Numbered from the stretch's first letter, positions 10,823 through 19,723 are shown. The stretch is 26,794 nt of DNA from Epulopiscium sp. Nele67-Bin004 (GCA_002007315.1 LNZQ01000209.1:1-26794), one strand, 5' to 3'. A program made the numbers and translations. Notes: generated by a model not told the origin, from the sequence alone.

Positions 10823-10862
10823 AAAAAAAACTGAAGGACACTAACCACCTTCAGCTTTTTTC
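10823..10862 (-). terminator. Terminator of the minus-strand cyclophilin/transporter pair (bidirectional)
   Basis: CTGAAGG (10831-10837) pairs with CCTTCAG (10848-10854) across a 10-base loop. Read on the minus strand the stem is followed by eight T's. On the plus strand it is followed by C then a T-run, so it can also stop read-through from guaA. Confidence 0.85.
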
Positions 10863-10863
10863 T

Positions 10864-12027
10864 TTATATAATCCCTGCAACAAACCCCGCAAGGAAAATC
10901 GAAATTATCCCAGTTATAAACCCTGCAGTTATCATATTAGGTCGCAAATAGTTTTCAAGAATTTCAACTTCTTTTTCATCTTTCCCTATTGCTTGTGCAA
11001 CCTCGTTTGACATAAACATAGTTGTTGGGAATCCAAACATACAAGTCAAACACATACATATAGCCATACATTCTTCAACTTTAAATATACGTCCAACTAC
11101 TACGCCAGACACGCATGCACCAAACACCCCAACGCCCAAAACTACAGCTAGTGGTATCAACAGCTCAAACAAATCATTTGGTGTTGCATTAGCCAAGTTT
11201 GAGAAAATCATAAGCGTACAAACAAATAACATAAACCCATATGATTTCGTGTTTTCAAGTGCATTTTTTTCAAGGAAACCAAGTTCTGTAAATATCGTAC
11301 CATAAACTAATGCAATTACGATATAGCTGATAGCACCGTTCATTGCAGCTGATGTGTAATACGCAAAAATTGTAACAAGCCCTAATTTAGCCATCGTCAT
11401 AGATGGTCTTTCAAAATCATCAGGCAGTTGCAATGGTTTACGTTTTTGAGTTCCTGTTGCATCAATAGTTTCAGACTTTAATGGTTGTTTACTTGCATCA
11501 CTAGCTAAATATTTTCTAGCTGCAATTTTTAGCAAATATGACGCTGTTGGTATACCAACAAAAGTTTGACACACAAGCATTAATACAACAAATAGTGCCA
11601 GTTGGTCTTTACCAAGCTCTGTTAATGCTGTTGTCATAACGATTGACGCTGTTGTGCTACCTGAAAATATAGGTGCTCCAGCAAGTGCCAAATCTCTACC
11701 GATAATAAATTGTCCAATAAGATATACGCCAGCAGTTGCAAAAGTAACAGTTAAAGTAGCGATAACTACTGTTTTCCACTGTTGTTTTAGCGACTCAAAA
11801 TCTAGCATGTTACCCATACCTGTAAGCAAAATTCCTACCAAAATGCTTGCGATAGGTAAAATTGCTGCACTATCAAATATTTCAGGTGGTAGCCCAAACC
11901 AAAATCCTAATAGTAGTGTAATCCCAACGACAAATACTGCCGAAAATGTTGCTTTAGTTTTTAGTGCTACATACTCGCCAAATGTAAATATAAAAGCGAA
12001 TATAGTAAATGCCACTATACCTGGCAT
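10864..12027 (-). CDS. Polytopic membrane protein, putative transporter
   Basis: A 387-residue, very hydrophobic protein with roughly 10-11 membrane segments in two halves. They are separated by a charged cytosolic loop (about 165-205, KIAARKYLASDASKQPLKSE...). Features that look conserved include a Gly/Ser/Thr-rich re-entrant-like stretch GAPIFSGSTTASIVM (about 114-128) in the first half and CLTCMFGFPTTMFM in the second. This inverted-repeat-like layout suggests a secondary transporter of the anion/cation symporter type. I recall similar uncharacterised proteins in Clostridia, but no named family or substrate can be given. GGAGGGG lies 6-7 bases upstream of the ATG. It is 12 bases downstream of the cyclophilin gene and shares its promoter. 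Confidence 0.8.
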   Translation of the reverse strand: MPGIVAFTIFAFIFTFGEYVALKTKATFSAVFVVGITLLLGFWFGLPPEIFDSAAILPIASILVGILLTGMGNMLDFESLKQQWKTVVIATLTVTFATAGVYLIGQFIIGRDLALAGAPIFSGSTTASIVMTTALTELGKDQLALFVVLMLVCQTFVGIPTASYLLKIAARKYLASDASKQPLKSETIDATGTQKRKPLQLPDDFERPSMTMAKLGLVTIFAYYTSAAMNGAISYIVIALVYGTIFTELGFLEKNALENTKSYGFMLFVCTLMIFSNLANATPNDLFELLIPLAVVLGVGVFGACVSGVVVGRIFKVEECMAICMCLTCMFGFPTTMFMSNEVAQAIGKDEKEVEILENYLRPNMITAGFITGIISIFLAGFVAGII

Positions 12028-12039
12028 GTAAAACCCCTC

Positions 12040-12612
12040 CTATCTAGCGTTTCCAGTATATTCTTTTGTCACAGCAGGAACTATTCTTTCAGGTGTTTTT
12101 AGCTCATAGTCGTTAGCTTCAACCCTAATGCTTTTTATAATAACTGGTGTAAGTGGTGGCGTAAATTTGCCTTCTGTTTCGTCAACTGGCACATTTGCAA
12201 GTTCCTCAAGTAAGTCTTGTCCAGAAATAATATTTCCAAATCCTGAATAGTTTCCATCAAGTTCATCTGCTACTTCTTTATGTACAATAAAAAATTGTAC
12301 AGCTTGACTGTCAACATGGTCATATCTCCCCATAGAAATAACACCTTTGACGTGTTTAAGTGGATTTTCTACTCCATTTAATGAGAATTCTCCTTTAATA
12401 GAAAATTCTGTTGGGCTAAAACAAGTTCCGTCAGTTGACCCTCCTTGTAACACCCAGCCTTTTCTAATTCGTTGGAATGGTAGCCCGTCATAAAATTTGC
12501 TATTTGCAAGATCTGCAAAGTTATACACCGTATTTGGTGCATGTTCAGGGTGCAATTCAAATGTCATCGTTCTGTCGTCTTGCATTGTAATTGTTGCGAT
12601 TGGTTTTTTCAT
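12040..12612 (-). CDS. Cyclophilin-type peptidyl-prolyl cis-trans isomerase
   Basis: Catalyses Xaa-Pro isomerisation in protein folding. The 190 residues contain the cyclophilin fold: FQRIRKGWVLQGG (46-58, matching FHRVIxxFMxQGG with the catalytic Arg at 48), GVISMGRYDHVDSQAVQFFIV (90-110, including QFFI), and GNYSGFGNIISGQDLL (120-135). No signal peptide or lipobox is present, so it is cytosolic. A C-terminal extension of about 25 residues (DYELKTPERIVPA...) follows the domain. AAAGGAA precedes the ATG. It is first in a two-gene minus-strand operon with the membrane protein; there is no clear functional link between them. Confidence 0.93.
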   Translation of the reverse strand: MKKPIATITMQDDRTMTFELHPEHAPNTVYNFADLANSKFYDGLPFQRIRKGWVLQGGSTDGTCFSPTEFSIKGEFSLNGVENPLKHVKGVISMGRYDHVDSQAVQFFIVHKEVADELDGNYSGFGNIISGQDLLEELANVPVDETEGKFTPPLTPVIIKSIRVEANDYELKTPERIVPAVTKEYTGNAR

Positions 12613-12664
12613 AGTATGTTCCTTTCTACTTTTGAAATTTAGTAAAACATTGTGTACTATTGGT

Positions 12665-12693
12665 ATTATACTAAACCTGTAATATTATGTCAA
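12665..12693 (-). promoter_or_regulatory. Consensus sigma-A promoter for the cyclophilin operon
   Basis: On the minus strand TTGACA (12688-12693), a 17-base spacer (12671-12687) and TATAAT (12665-12670): a perfect match in both hexamers at ideal spacing. The start codon is 53 bases beyond the -10. Confidence 0.88.
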
Positions 12694-12787
12694 TCTTTTA
12701 TATACGGAGTTAACAAATGAAACATTATGTAAATAATCAATTTACTTTAAAACTAATATAATAATTTTGATTTATGTAAGACATAAC
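12694..12787. other. Divergent regulatory gap with repeated TTATGT elements
   Basis: This is the space between the two divergent consensus promoters. TTATGTaagACATAA (12772-12786) is a 6+6 inverted repeat ending one base before the -35 of the MoxR operon. TTATGTAA also occurs at 12725-12732, and TTATGT at 12685-12690 overlaps the -35 of the cyclophilin promoter. These could be operator half-sites. The gap is AT-rich, so chance cannot be excluded. I see no RNA gene or reading frame here. Confidence 0.35.
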
Positions 12788-12816
12788 TTGACAGCTCATA
12801 GTATTAATAATATAAT
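12788..12816 (+). promoter_or_regulatory. Consensus sigma-A promoter for the MoxR/VWA operon
   Basis: TTGACA (12788-12793), a 17-base spacer (12794-12810) and TATAAT (12811-12816): both hexamers perfect. The ATG at 12849 lies 32 bases beyond, preceded by AGGAG. This predicts strong expression unless repressed. Confidence 0.88.
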
Positions 12817-12848
12817 CTATATAATTATAAATAGATAGGAGAATTGAA

Positions 12849-14066
12849 ATGTCAAGTAAAGTAATAGTATCACTAAATAAGGCTGAAAAAATAATATATA
12901 CACAAATTATTGGACAGTTATTATACAACTTGCCTGCATCGGTAGTTTATATAGAAGGAATTATGGGAATAGGTAAATCACAAAAAATTGAGCAACTTAA
13001 ACAACAATTACAACAGTATACTAATAACCACCCAGACTTAGAAGATGGTGAGTGGGGGTTTGTTGATATGCGTGTTGCAGGATTTACAGGGTCAGACTTG
13101 CAAGGTATTCCAAGCATCGAAAAAGATGGAAAAGAAGCTGTTTTAAGATGGATTAAAGATGTAACGTTGCCTAGGCATACAAGTAAGCACCCTTATGGGA
13201 TTATTTTTTTAGATGAAATTAACCAAGTTGAAGATAACTCAGTTCGTTCTGTTTTGTATCAGTTTTTACTAGACAAAAAAATGAATGATTATGAACTTCC
13301 AGATGGCTGGTTCATTGTTGCAGCAGGAAATCGTGAGGAAGATGGAGGAGTATACAATAGATTGCTTGCCCCTATTCGTGATCGTATAATGATTATAGAA
13401 GTTGAGCCAAATATAAAAGAATGGATAGATTGGGCTAGGCAAACAAAAGTACATCCAGCAGTTGTTTCAGCTGTTGATTTGTTTCAAGAAGATATTTTTC
13501 ACACATATAGTCCAGATGTTGAAATGGAAGGTGACTCTGATGGTACAAACTACGTATTTTCAACACCACGTTCGTTGTCGTTTGCATCAGATAAAATTAA
13601 GCTTTATGAACAACTTAAAAATAATGAAGATATAACTCTGGAAATAGAAGATTTGGAAGTTATGTTGCGTGGATTACTTGGGAATGTTGTTGGGAGAACG
13701 CTATGCACATTTTATAAACAAACAGGAAGTATCCCTATTGAGCAAATTAAAGCTGCAAAATGGAAAGACGGTAAAAGTAGCATTATAAAGGAACATAAAC
13801 TACAAAAATTGTCAACAGACAACGTTGTATATTTAACAAATTTAGCGGTATATCCGCAAACAGAAAACGAGCTAATTATAACACGTAATATAGTATATTT
13901 GTTGGCATACAATTCAAGTTATGCATCATCTATAAACTTAATAATTAATACGCTTACTCCAGACCAACGACTTGAAATCAACACTCATGCTATACACAAC
14001 TCAAACGTTAGCTTGATTGATTTGGCACAAACTATTGCCGATGAAACAACAAAAGCTTTGAAATAA
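12849..14066 (+). CDS. MoxR-type AAA+ ATPase
   Basis: AAA+ ATPase of the MoxR/dynein-like class; members work with VWA proteins to remodel or insert metal into protein complexes. The 405 residues show Walker A GIMGIGKS (37-44), an insert with AGFTGSDLQGIPS (77-89), Walker B IIFLDEIN (118-125), sensor 1 AAGNREED (158-165), arginine finger region APIRDRI (174-180) and sensor 2 STPRSLSFA (238-246). The C-terminal lid (about 250-405) is unlike RavA and I do not recognise it. It is first in the operon behind a consensus promoter and AGGAG. The 928-residue VWA gene starts 12 bases after its stop. ATPase identity is secure; the subfamily and substrate are unknown. Confidence 0.92.
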   Translation: MSSKVIVSLNKAEKIIYTQIIGQLLYNLPASVVYIEGIMGIGKSQKIEQLKQQLQQYTNNHPDLEDGEWGFVDMRVAGFTGSDLQGIPSIEKDGKEAVLRWIKDVTLPRHTSKHPYGIIFLDEINQVEDNSVRSVLYQFLLDKKMNDYELPDGWFIVAAGNREEDGGVYNRLLAPIRDRIMIIEVEPNIKEWIDWARQTKVHPAVVSAVDLFQEDIFHTYSPDVEMEGDSDGTNYVFSTPRSLSFASDKIKLYEQLKNNEDITLEIEDLEVMLRGLLGNVVGRTLCTFYKQTGSIPIEQIKAAKWKDGKSSIIKEHKLQKLSTDNVVYLTNLAVYPQTENELIITRNIVYLLAYNSSYASSINLIINTLTPDQRLEINTHAIHNSNVSLIDLAQTIADETTKALK

Positions 14067-14078
14067 GGGGGGTATACT

Positions 14079-16865
14079 ATGTTTGATTTATTTGAACAGC
14101 TGGAGGAGGCAACAAAGAGCCAACAAGAGGAAGCAAAAAAAGAAGTTGCCACTAGAAAACTTGAAAATATGTCTGCTATGGAACGTGCGACAACAAAAAG
14201 TTATAACGGAGTTGTTGTGCAAGAAAAAGATATAAGCGAATTTATTGTCACATCTGCAATGGAAATTGCCCCGCATTTATCCCCTATATTTTTGCGTGAT
14301 AAAGAATACAACAAAAATTTGCCTCATACAGTAACGTTATCATCGGGTAAAATCTCGTTTGGTAGAGGAATAACGACCCAACAAGCAAATGAAAATATTT
14401 TTGATATGCTGCATACATCACTTATGGCTATAGTTGGGGGGTATCTTGAAATACGAATGCCCGAAAATATTTTTCTTGATACAACAATGAGGCAATTGTA
14501 TGTGTATTGCACAAGATATTTGTATGCTACGGGGGTTGCATATACTCTTATAAATTCGCCATATGCATTGGGGATAAGCGAAAATAAAATGCCTGCAATA
14601 GCTAACAAACATTCAAAAAAATATTTAAAAGACGTTGATTATGTTATTGCAAATCTTGCTATGAATGTAGATAAGACAGATTTAAAACAGACGATTGCTA
14701 ATGCAGTGCAAAAATTTGAGGATAGGGGCGAATATTTTATAGTTCCGATAAAATACAAATCAAGTTCGCATGATATTATAATAAGGAAGAAAAGCCTACA
14801 AGTTATATTTATGCCTGACCAAAGTTTTGAACAGCAACTGCAAGTTGTAACTGATAAGCTGGAGAACTTATATGAGGAAAAAGAACAGTTGCAAAAAGCA
14901 GTTGATACTAAAAATGAGCAAAAGCAAAATAACCCGAAAGCAACACAGGCTCAAAAAGATTTGATAGAAAAATATTTGTTATCCAAAAAGGCTTGGAAAA
15001 ACGTTAAATCCAACATATCAAGCGACATATCAGAAGTTGATGCAAAGCAAGTGCATACAACTTTACTGCAATCGCTACAAAATAATTTGGATAACCCTAA
15101 TGTGGTTGTTGTGCTAGATAAATATAACGAGCTTGAACCTATATTTTTTGATGGAACAACAAAAAGTGTATTAAACTTGCTAAAATTGTTGATGCATGCG
15201 GTATACGCAACAACAGGGGACGACTTTAGTGGTATAGTTGATATTTTGGAACCACCAACAAATTATGACTCTATACCGTTATATGCAATAAAACAAGTGT
15301 ACAACCAAAATTATGACCAAATGAGCATGGACTTACTTGCAAATAAAGTTATAGATATTGGTGTAGATAAAGTTAGTAAAAGTACGTTACGTTCACTTGT
15401 TGCTAAGTTTAAAAAGTCACCAGCTGATTTTTTAGGCAATTTGCAAAATACCGATAAAAATCTAGCATTTGAATATTATTTATCGCCTGAATATTGGTCA
15501 CTCATAAGTGATGTGTGTTGCCCGATATTGTTAGACGATGAAACGTATAACAAGTTATTTGACGATATGTATAAAATTGTATCTACGAATATGCAATTTA
15601 GAAGTTTAAACACTTTGTTTGATGAGTTGTGTGAGTTACTAAATCCTGTTACCCCTGAGGAAAAGTATGTTATGATGGTGAGCGTGATTAAGGCGTATAC
15701 AGTATCAACAAACTTAGACACGTCACCCCTAAACTTAAATACCGAAACAGGAACGAGAGGTAATTTTTTTGTTACACCTGATAGTTATGATGATATACCA
15801 TTTACAGCGTTGTTAAATATGTTAAAAGAGGCGAATGTGCAAATAAGTCCAATTGGGAATATTGTGACACAATATCAAAATTTATCGGCAAATATTCGCT
15901 TAACGATACTTGCTAACTTTAAAGCTGACCCCAAAAAATACATTTTGGATATGACACAAAATAATGAAACAGAGCAAGGGAAAATAGAGGGGCTTGAGTC
16001 CCAAATAGATGATTTAACAAACCAACTTAATCAATTACAACAGCAACAATCAGACACTTCAGATATAGATGAATTTGATGCTAATATCGGAAATGTTCTT
16101 AGTGCTGATATGACAAAAAATGAATTTACAACTTTGGTTGAAGATTTACAAAAAACAGCACAAATACTCCAAGCAAAAGGAATTTCGGTCGATGGTTTAT
16201 CTACACTGTTAGATAGAACTCTCGATAGTTTGTATAACACAAAGCCAACTTTATACCAACAAATTTCGGCATTAGTACGAACAATGAAACCATCAAACCA
16301 ACCGACTTTTTCAAGACCAAATAAAAAGTATTTGTCTAGTGGATTTATATTGCCTACTAATTCGGCTAAATCATACAAAAACGACTTAGAGGGTTTTAGT
16401 ATATTTTTGGATAGTTCGGGTTCAATGAGTTTTGATGACGTAAAAATTTGTATTTCATTAATCGCATCTATGGAAAAACAATTGCCTAGAAAAGGTGAGT
16501 ATTTAGAATTTAACTCTGAGATACTTCCTTTAAAAGTACGAAATGGCAAATTAGTTGAAATGCCAAAGTCAACAGGGGGTACGGATATTAGAACAGTTAT
16601 TAATCATTGCAAATATGATACAAAAAATAATGGAAAAATGTTACGTATTATAATATCAGACGGTGGATTTTGTTGGAACACACTTATTGATTTTGCAAAC
16701 GAAAATAAGCGTGAAAAAATTGTTGTTATACTAACAGATAATGACAGCTATTTTATAACTAACAGAAAAAAAGAGCAGTTTTTAAGCAGTGGCAGAAATA
16801 GAACGATGATAATAGAGGCACAGCCGTCTAAAGATAAATTGTCAACAAAAGTTTGGCGAAAGTAG
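14079..16865 (+). CDS. Large protein with C-terminal VWA domain (MoxR partner)
   Basis: A 928-residue soluble protein without signal peptide or membrane helices. Residues 1-250 are of unrecognised fold. Residues 251-315 are a likely coiled coil (EQQLQVVTDKLENLYEEKEQ...), 316-625 are alpha-helical and unrecognised, and 632-660 form a second Gln/Glu-rich coiled coil. The C-terminus (about 770-928) is a VWA-like domain with an intact metal-ion-dependent adhesion site: DSSGS (Asp778, Ser780, Ser782), TGGTD (Thr835) and SDGG (Asp861). The latter resembles the VWA-like domain of DUF2201 proteins encoded beside MoxR ATPases. ViaA, partner of RavA, has the same VWA-at-the-end design, but this protein is about twice its size. 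GGGG precedes the ATG; the next gene follows after 9 bases. Confidence 0.87.
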   Translation: MFDLFEQLEEATKSQQEEAKKEVATRKLENMSAMERATTKSYNGVVVQEKDISEFIVTSAMEIAPHLSPIFLRDKEYNKNLPHTVTLSSGKISFGRGITTQQANENIFDMLHTSLMAIVGGYLEIRMPENIFLDTTMRQLYVYCTRYLYATGVAYTLINSPYALGISENKMPAIANKHSKKYLKDVDYVIANLAMNVDKTDLKQTIANAVQKFEDRGEYFIVPIKYKSSSHDIIIRKKSLQVIFMPDQSFEQQLQVVTDKLENLYEEKEQLQKAVDTKNEQKQNNPKATQAQKDLIEKYLLSKKAWKNVKSNISSDISEVDAKQVHTTLLQSLQNNLDNPNVVVVLDKYNELEPIFFDGTTKSVLNLLKLLMHAVYATTGDDFSGIVDILEPPTNYDSIPLYAIKQVYNQNYDQMSMDLLANKVIDIGVDKVSKSTLRSLVAKFKKSPADFLGNLQNTDKNLAFEYYLSPEYWSLISDVCCPILLDDETYNKLFDDMYKIVSTNMQFRSLNTLFDELCELLNPVTPEEKYVMMVSVIKAYTVSTNLDTSPLNLNTETGTRGNFFVTPDSYDDIPFTALLNMLKEANVQISPIGNIVTQYQNLSANIRLTILANFKADPKKYILDMTQNNETEQGKIEGLESQIDDLTNQLNQLQQQQSDTSDIDEFDANIGNVLSADMTKNEFTTLVEDLQKTAQILQAKGISVDGLSTLLDRTLDSLYNTKPTLYQQISALVRTMKPSNQPTFSRPNKKYLSSGFILPTNSAKSYKNDLEGFSIFLDSSGSMSFDDVKICISLIASMEKQLPRKGEYLEFNSEILPLKVRNGKLVEMPKSTGGTDIRTVINHCKYDTKNNGKMLRIIISDGGFCWNTLIDFANENKREKIVVILTDNDSYFITNRKKEQFLSSGRNRTMIIEAQPSKDKLSTKVWRK

Positions 16866-16874
16866 GAGAAGATT

Positions 16875-17957
16875 ATGCTAAAAATTTTTAATACAAAATG
16901 TATAAAGCATTTAAAAGAAAATTATATAAAGTATGCACCAAGTTTAAAAGTTGCATTTGTATCAGATGACGATGTAAAGAAGAAATTGGAGCTACAAGAC
17001 GGCTTAACAATAGTTCAAACTAAACGTTGTTTAATTGCATATATTAACAATCCCAAGTCGTTTAAAGATAATGTATTTTATGATGCTATGTTAGAACAGC
17101 TTGAGAAATTGCCTACAGGTAACTACACCCCTAAGTTGCCGTTATCTATATACACTCCAACATATAATATTGAGATGCAAAATTTTGCTGATAGTATGCA
17201 TTTTAGTTGCTTTTTTGACTTGAATGTAGAAACAAAAAATATTGAAGTAACTAGAGTTGTATATAATGTTGAGGCTAGAAATGCAAAACCACATGAGTGG
17301 GCATTGACTGCGGACGGGCATTTTGAACCAGCTATACAAAATCTAAAAGTTAAATATTATATTGATAGTTATTATGACGATCAATCAACAGAGGCATACC
17401 CTTTTGAAGTTGACGAACAAAGCAATATAATTATAGATGGTAAGCTGATAATAGCAGGAAAGACACCACCAACTTGTTATTTAAACAATCTTTATGTTAA
17501 ACTTTCTAAAGAGCCAACGCAAATAATGTGCACATTTAATACTGTGCAACGTCGTCAACTACAAATAGGGGCAAACTATACCGACCTCACCCCAGATAAA
17601 GTTGTGAGTGAGTCGCCTGCAATTTTTGTTGATGATGAATATTTTTTATTTGGGACAAAAATGCCTAAAAAAGAACAAATTGATAGAGGACTACCTGAAC
17701 AAAAAACGTATTATTACAACTTTAAGTTTGCTGAGGACCAATTTGCTTTATCAGTGTTAGGACTAGTGTTGTATGGATTTTCTCTTGGTGAAGTTATAAA
17801 ATATATAGAAGAACCATATGAAGAAAAATCTATAAATAAAAACGTTGTGAATTGGGTAAAAAAATTGGCAAGCATAAATTCTAATACTTTTATTTATATG
17901 AAAGAAAGACAAAATGAATATTTAGCGGAAACTATTATTAGATGTAGGAGGGACTAA
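16875..17957 (+). CDS. Unknown protein, paralogue A of a tandem pair
   Basis: No family recognised. The product has 360 residues, is predicted soluble, and is rich in Tyr, Asn and Lys with alternating beta-type segments and no signal peptide. It is clearly related to the next gene product. Both start MLxIF and have NYxxYAxxLK near residue 20, YTPxLP near 100, EWxLxxxGxFEP in the middle and DKVVSES before the C-terminal block. That block is TYYYNFKFAEDQFALSVLGLVLYGFSLGE here. The strongest conservation is this C-terminal block, which may be the shared functional module. Its TAA overlaps the ATG of paralogue B by one base (TAATG), so the pair is translationally coupled. AGGAGA precedes its own ATG. 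Its place in the MoxR operon suggests a substrate or adaptor of the ATPase (inference). Confidence 0.82.
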   Translation: MLKIFNTKCIKHLKENYIKYAPSLKVAFVSDDDVKKKLELQDGLTIVQTKRCLIAYINNPKSFKDNVFYDAMLEQLEKLPTGNYTPKLPLSIYTPTYNIEMQNFADSMHFSCFFDLNVETKNIEVTRVVYNVEARNAKPHEWALTADGHFEPAIQNLKVKYYIDSYYDDQSTEAYPFEVDEQSNIIIDGKLIIAGKTPPTCYLNNLYVKLSKEPTQIMCTFNTVQRRQLQIGANYTDLTPDKVVSESPAIFVDDEYFLFGTKMPKKEQIDRGLPEQKTYYYNFKFAEDQFALSVLGLVLYGFSLGEVIKYIEEPYEEKSINKNVVNWVKKLASINSNTFIYMKERQNEYLAETIIRCRRD

Positions 17958-18976
17958 TGTTAACAATATTTGAAAATTCAAGATTAAAGCCGATTATTGA
18001 CAACTATATGTTTTATGCTAAAGGGCTAAAAATAGTGTTAGATGAACAAGATTCATCTTATCGTGCACAATGTAAGTTGGAAGTTTCGGTAAGTGAGGAC
18101 AAAAAATATTTGGTGGTACGTATTATAAACCCAAGCAATTTTAATGCTTACAACACTCCAAATTTTTCTGACGTGCTTGATAACTTTCCAAAAGAAGAAG
18201 AACCATATACGCCAGAATTGCCATCTTCATATCATAATGTATCGTATAAGTTTAGATTAATTGATAAATATCCTGATAAAAAACCAAGGTGTAACTCTTT
18301 TCATTATGAAATATTAGATAACGGAGATATAGAGCCGACTAGTTATTTTATGATAAATAAAGTTGATGAATGGGTATTAAACGTAGCAGGAACTTTTGAA
18401 CCAACAAATCGCAACTGCAAAATAGTATTTCATCTAAAGACAGATCGATATACTGATTGGAAAAATCTCAAAATAAATAAAGTTGGGGACATAATTTCTA
18501 GTAAAATACCGCTTGTTAAAACTGACTATGAACCTACGTACAGACTAAACAAAAAAATGGTTAAGCGTACGAAATGTGGATCAAAACTAGTATGCAAAAA
18601 AACTAGCATATCAGAGTATTATTTGCAAGAAGGTAAAAGTGTATTTGATTTAACATTTGATAAAGTTGTAAGTGAGTCACAAATATTACTCATTGGCAAC
18701 AGAAGTTTTATGGGAATAGAAATGTCGGAAGAAGAAAAGATAGAACGAGAACTAAAAACGACTAAAACATACTATTTTAAGTTTAAACTTATCGAGGATA
18801 GGTTGCCATTATCAATATTGTCACTAGTGTTTAACGGTGCAACTTTGGGGGAAGCGTTTTATAAGCTTGATGAGTTTTATGGACCAAAGTTTGGAAGAAC
18901 AAAAATAGATAGCAATAAGTTTATTGGGGGTTGTGGATATAACAATTTGCCAGAATACACAGTAAAAAGCGTATAA
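17957..18976 (+). CDS. Unknown protein, paralogue B of a tandem pair
   Basis: A 339-residue homologue of the preceding protein. Shared blocks: N-terminal MLTIFENSRLKPIIDNYMFYA, YTPELP, EWVLNVAGTFEP, DKVVSES and TYYFKFKLIEDRLPLSILSLV followed by GATLGE. Between the blocks the two have diverged strongly, indicating an old duplication rather than a recent copy. B lacks A's C-terminal tail (WVKKLASINSN...) and ends with a different short tail containing GGCGYNN. AGGAGGG upstream of the ATG lies inside gene A, and the start overlaps the stop of A. No signal peptide, membrane segment or known catalytic motif is visible. Retention of two coupled paralogues suggests a heteromer or two alternative clients (inference). 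Confidence 0.82.
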   Translation: MLTIFENSRLKPIIDNYMFYAKGLKIVLDEQDSSYRAQCKLEVSVSEDKKYLVVRIINPSNFNAYNTPNFSDVLDNFPKEEEPYTPELPSSYHNVSYKFRLIDKYPDKKPRCNSFHYEILDNGDIEPTSYFMINKVDEWVLNVAGTFEPTNRNCKIVFHLKTDRYTDWKNLKINKVGDIISSKIPLVKTDYEPTYRLNKKMVKRTKCGSKLVCKKTSISEYYLQEGKSVFDLTFDKVVSESQILLIGNRSFMGIEMSEEEKIERELKTTKTYYFKFKLIEDRLPLSILSLVFNGATLGEAFYKLDEFYGPKFGRTKIDSNKFIGGCGYNNLPEYTVKSV

Positions 18977-18991
18977 TATAAGGAGAAAATT

Positions 18992-19705
18992 ATGCAAGAA
19001 ATTAAATTGCGAAATAGAAATGAAATAACTAGATCACTTGCCGAGCTTGGTATAGATATAAAAAAGAAAGTAGCTAGATCGGGATTTGAAAGTCTAAAAG
19101 GTATTGAGGCGTTACTTATGTACACGATTACAAATGCTGATTATTTTAGTGTAACTGCTGATAGAAATACGCCTCCTAAAGATGCCGATAAATTCATGAT
19201 ACAACTCGAAACGTTTATTAACACTTCTCTTGAAGGGCGTGCATCAGTTTTTGAAACGTCATCAGTTCCGCAAGTGCTTGGATATGGAGTTTATGTTAAC
19301 AACTATGTGTCTAATAATTCGGCTAATTTTAAGTATATATACGGAATTTCTCAATTGTTATTGCCAAAACATATGATTGATGAACTGGGTGATATTTCGA
19401 GGAAAAGTATAACAGAAGTTATTGCAAATTTAGATGTTGAAACTATACAAAGCCTTGTAGGTATTGAGGGGCAAGTGCCCACTATTTATGAGGTGACGAT
19501 ACGTACAAATGAAGAATCAAGAGAATTTGCAACTGATAAATTTGCTTGTTATGCAACAGATGGACAAATTTTAATTATTTTTCCAGTAGATGAAATGAAT
19601 GAAACCAGCGAGCTTAGAGGAGCACATATAAATTTAAAAACGGGAGAAAAAAAGTTTATTGAGTCACAAATGGAGCTACTAGGGACGCTGAAACTAATCT
19701 TATAA
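18992..19705 (+). CDS. Unknown protein, last gene of the MoxR/VWA operon
   Basis: A 237-residue, mostly soluble protein of unrecognised family. The N-terminal third is helical and charged (IKLRNRNEITRSLAELGIDIKKKV), the rest mixed alpha/beta. No catalytic or metal-binding motif stands out, and it shows no clear similarity to the two paralogues. AAGGAGA lies 6-7 bases before the ATG, 15 bases after paralogue B. The operon terminator starts about 20 bases after its stop, so it is the final cistron. Base composition matches its neighbours. Confidence 0.78.
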   Translation: MQEIKLRNRNEITRSLAELGIDIKKKVARSGFESLKGIEALLMYTITNADYFSVTADRNTPPKDADKFMIQLETFINTSLEGRASVFETSSVPQVLGYGVYVNNYVSNNSANFKYIYGISQLLLPKHMIDELGDISRKSITEVIANLDVETIQSLVGIEGQVPTIYEVTIRTNEESREFATDKFACYATDGQILIIFPVDEMNETSELRGAHINLKTGEKKFIESQMELLGTLKLIL

Positions 19706-19723
19706 TAACTTAAATTGTAATTC

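Noticed and set aside
12849..19705. Gas-vesicle, CRISPR or phage-structural interpretation of the MoxR operon
   Set aside because: No GvpA-like, Cas, capsid, tail-sheath or integrase sequence, no repeat array and no attachment site are present.
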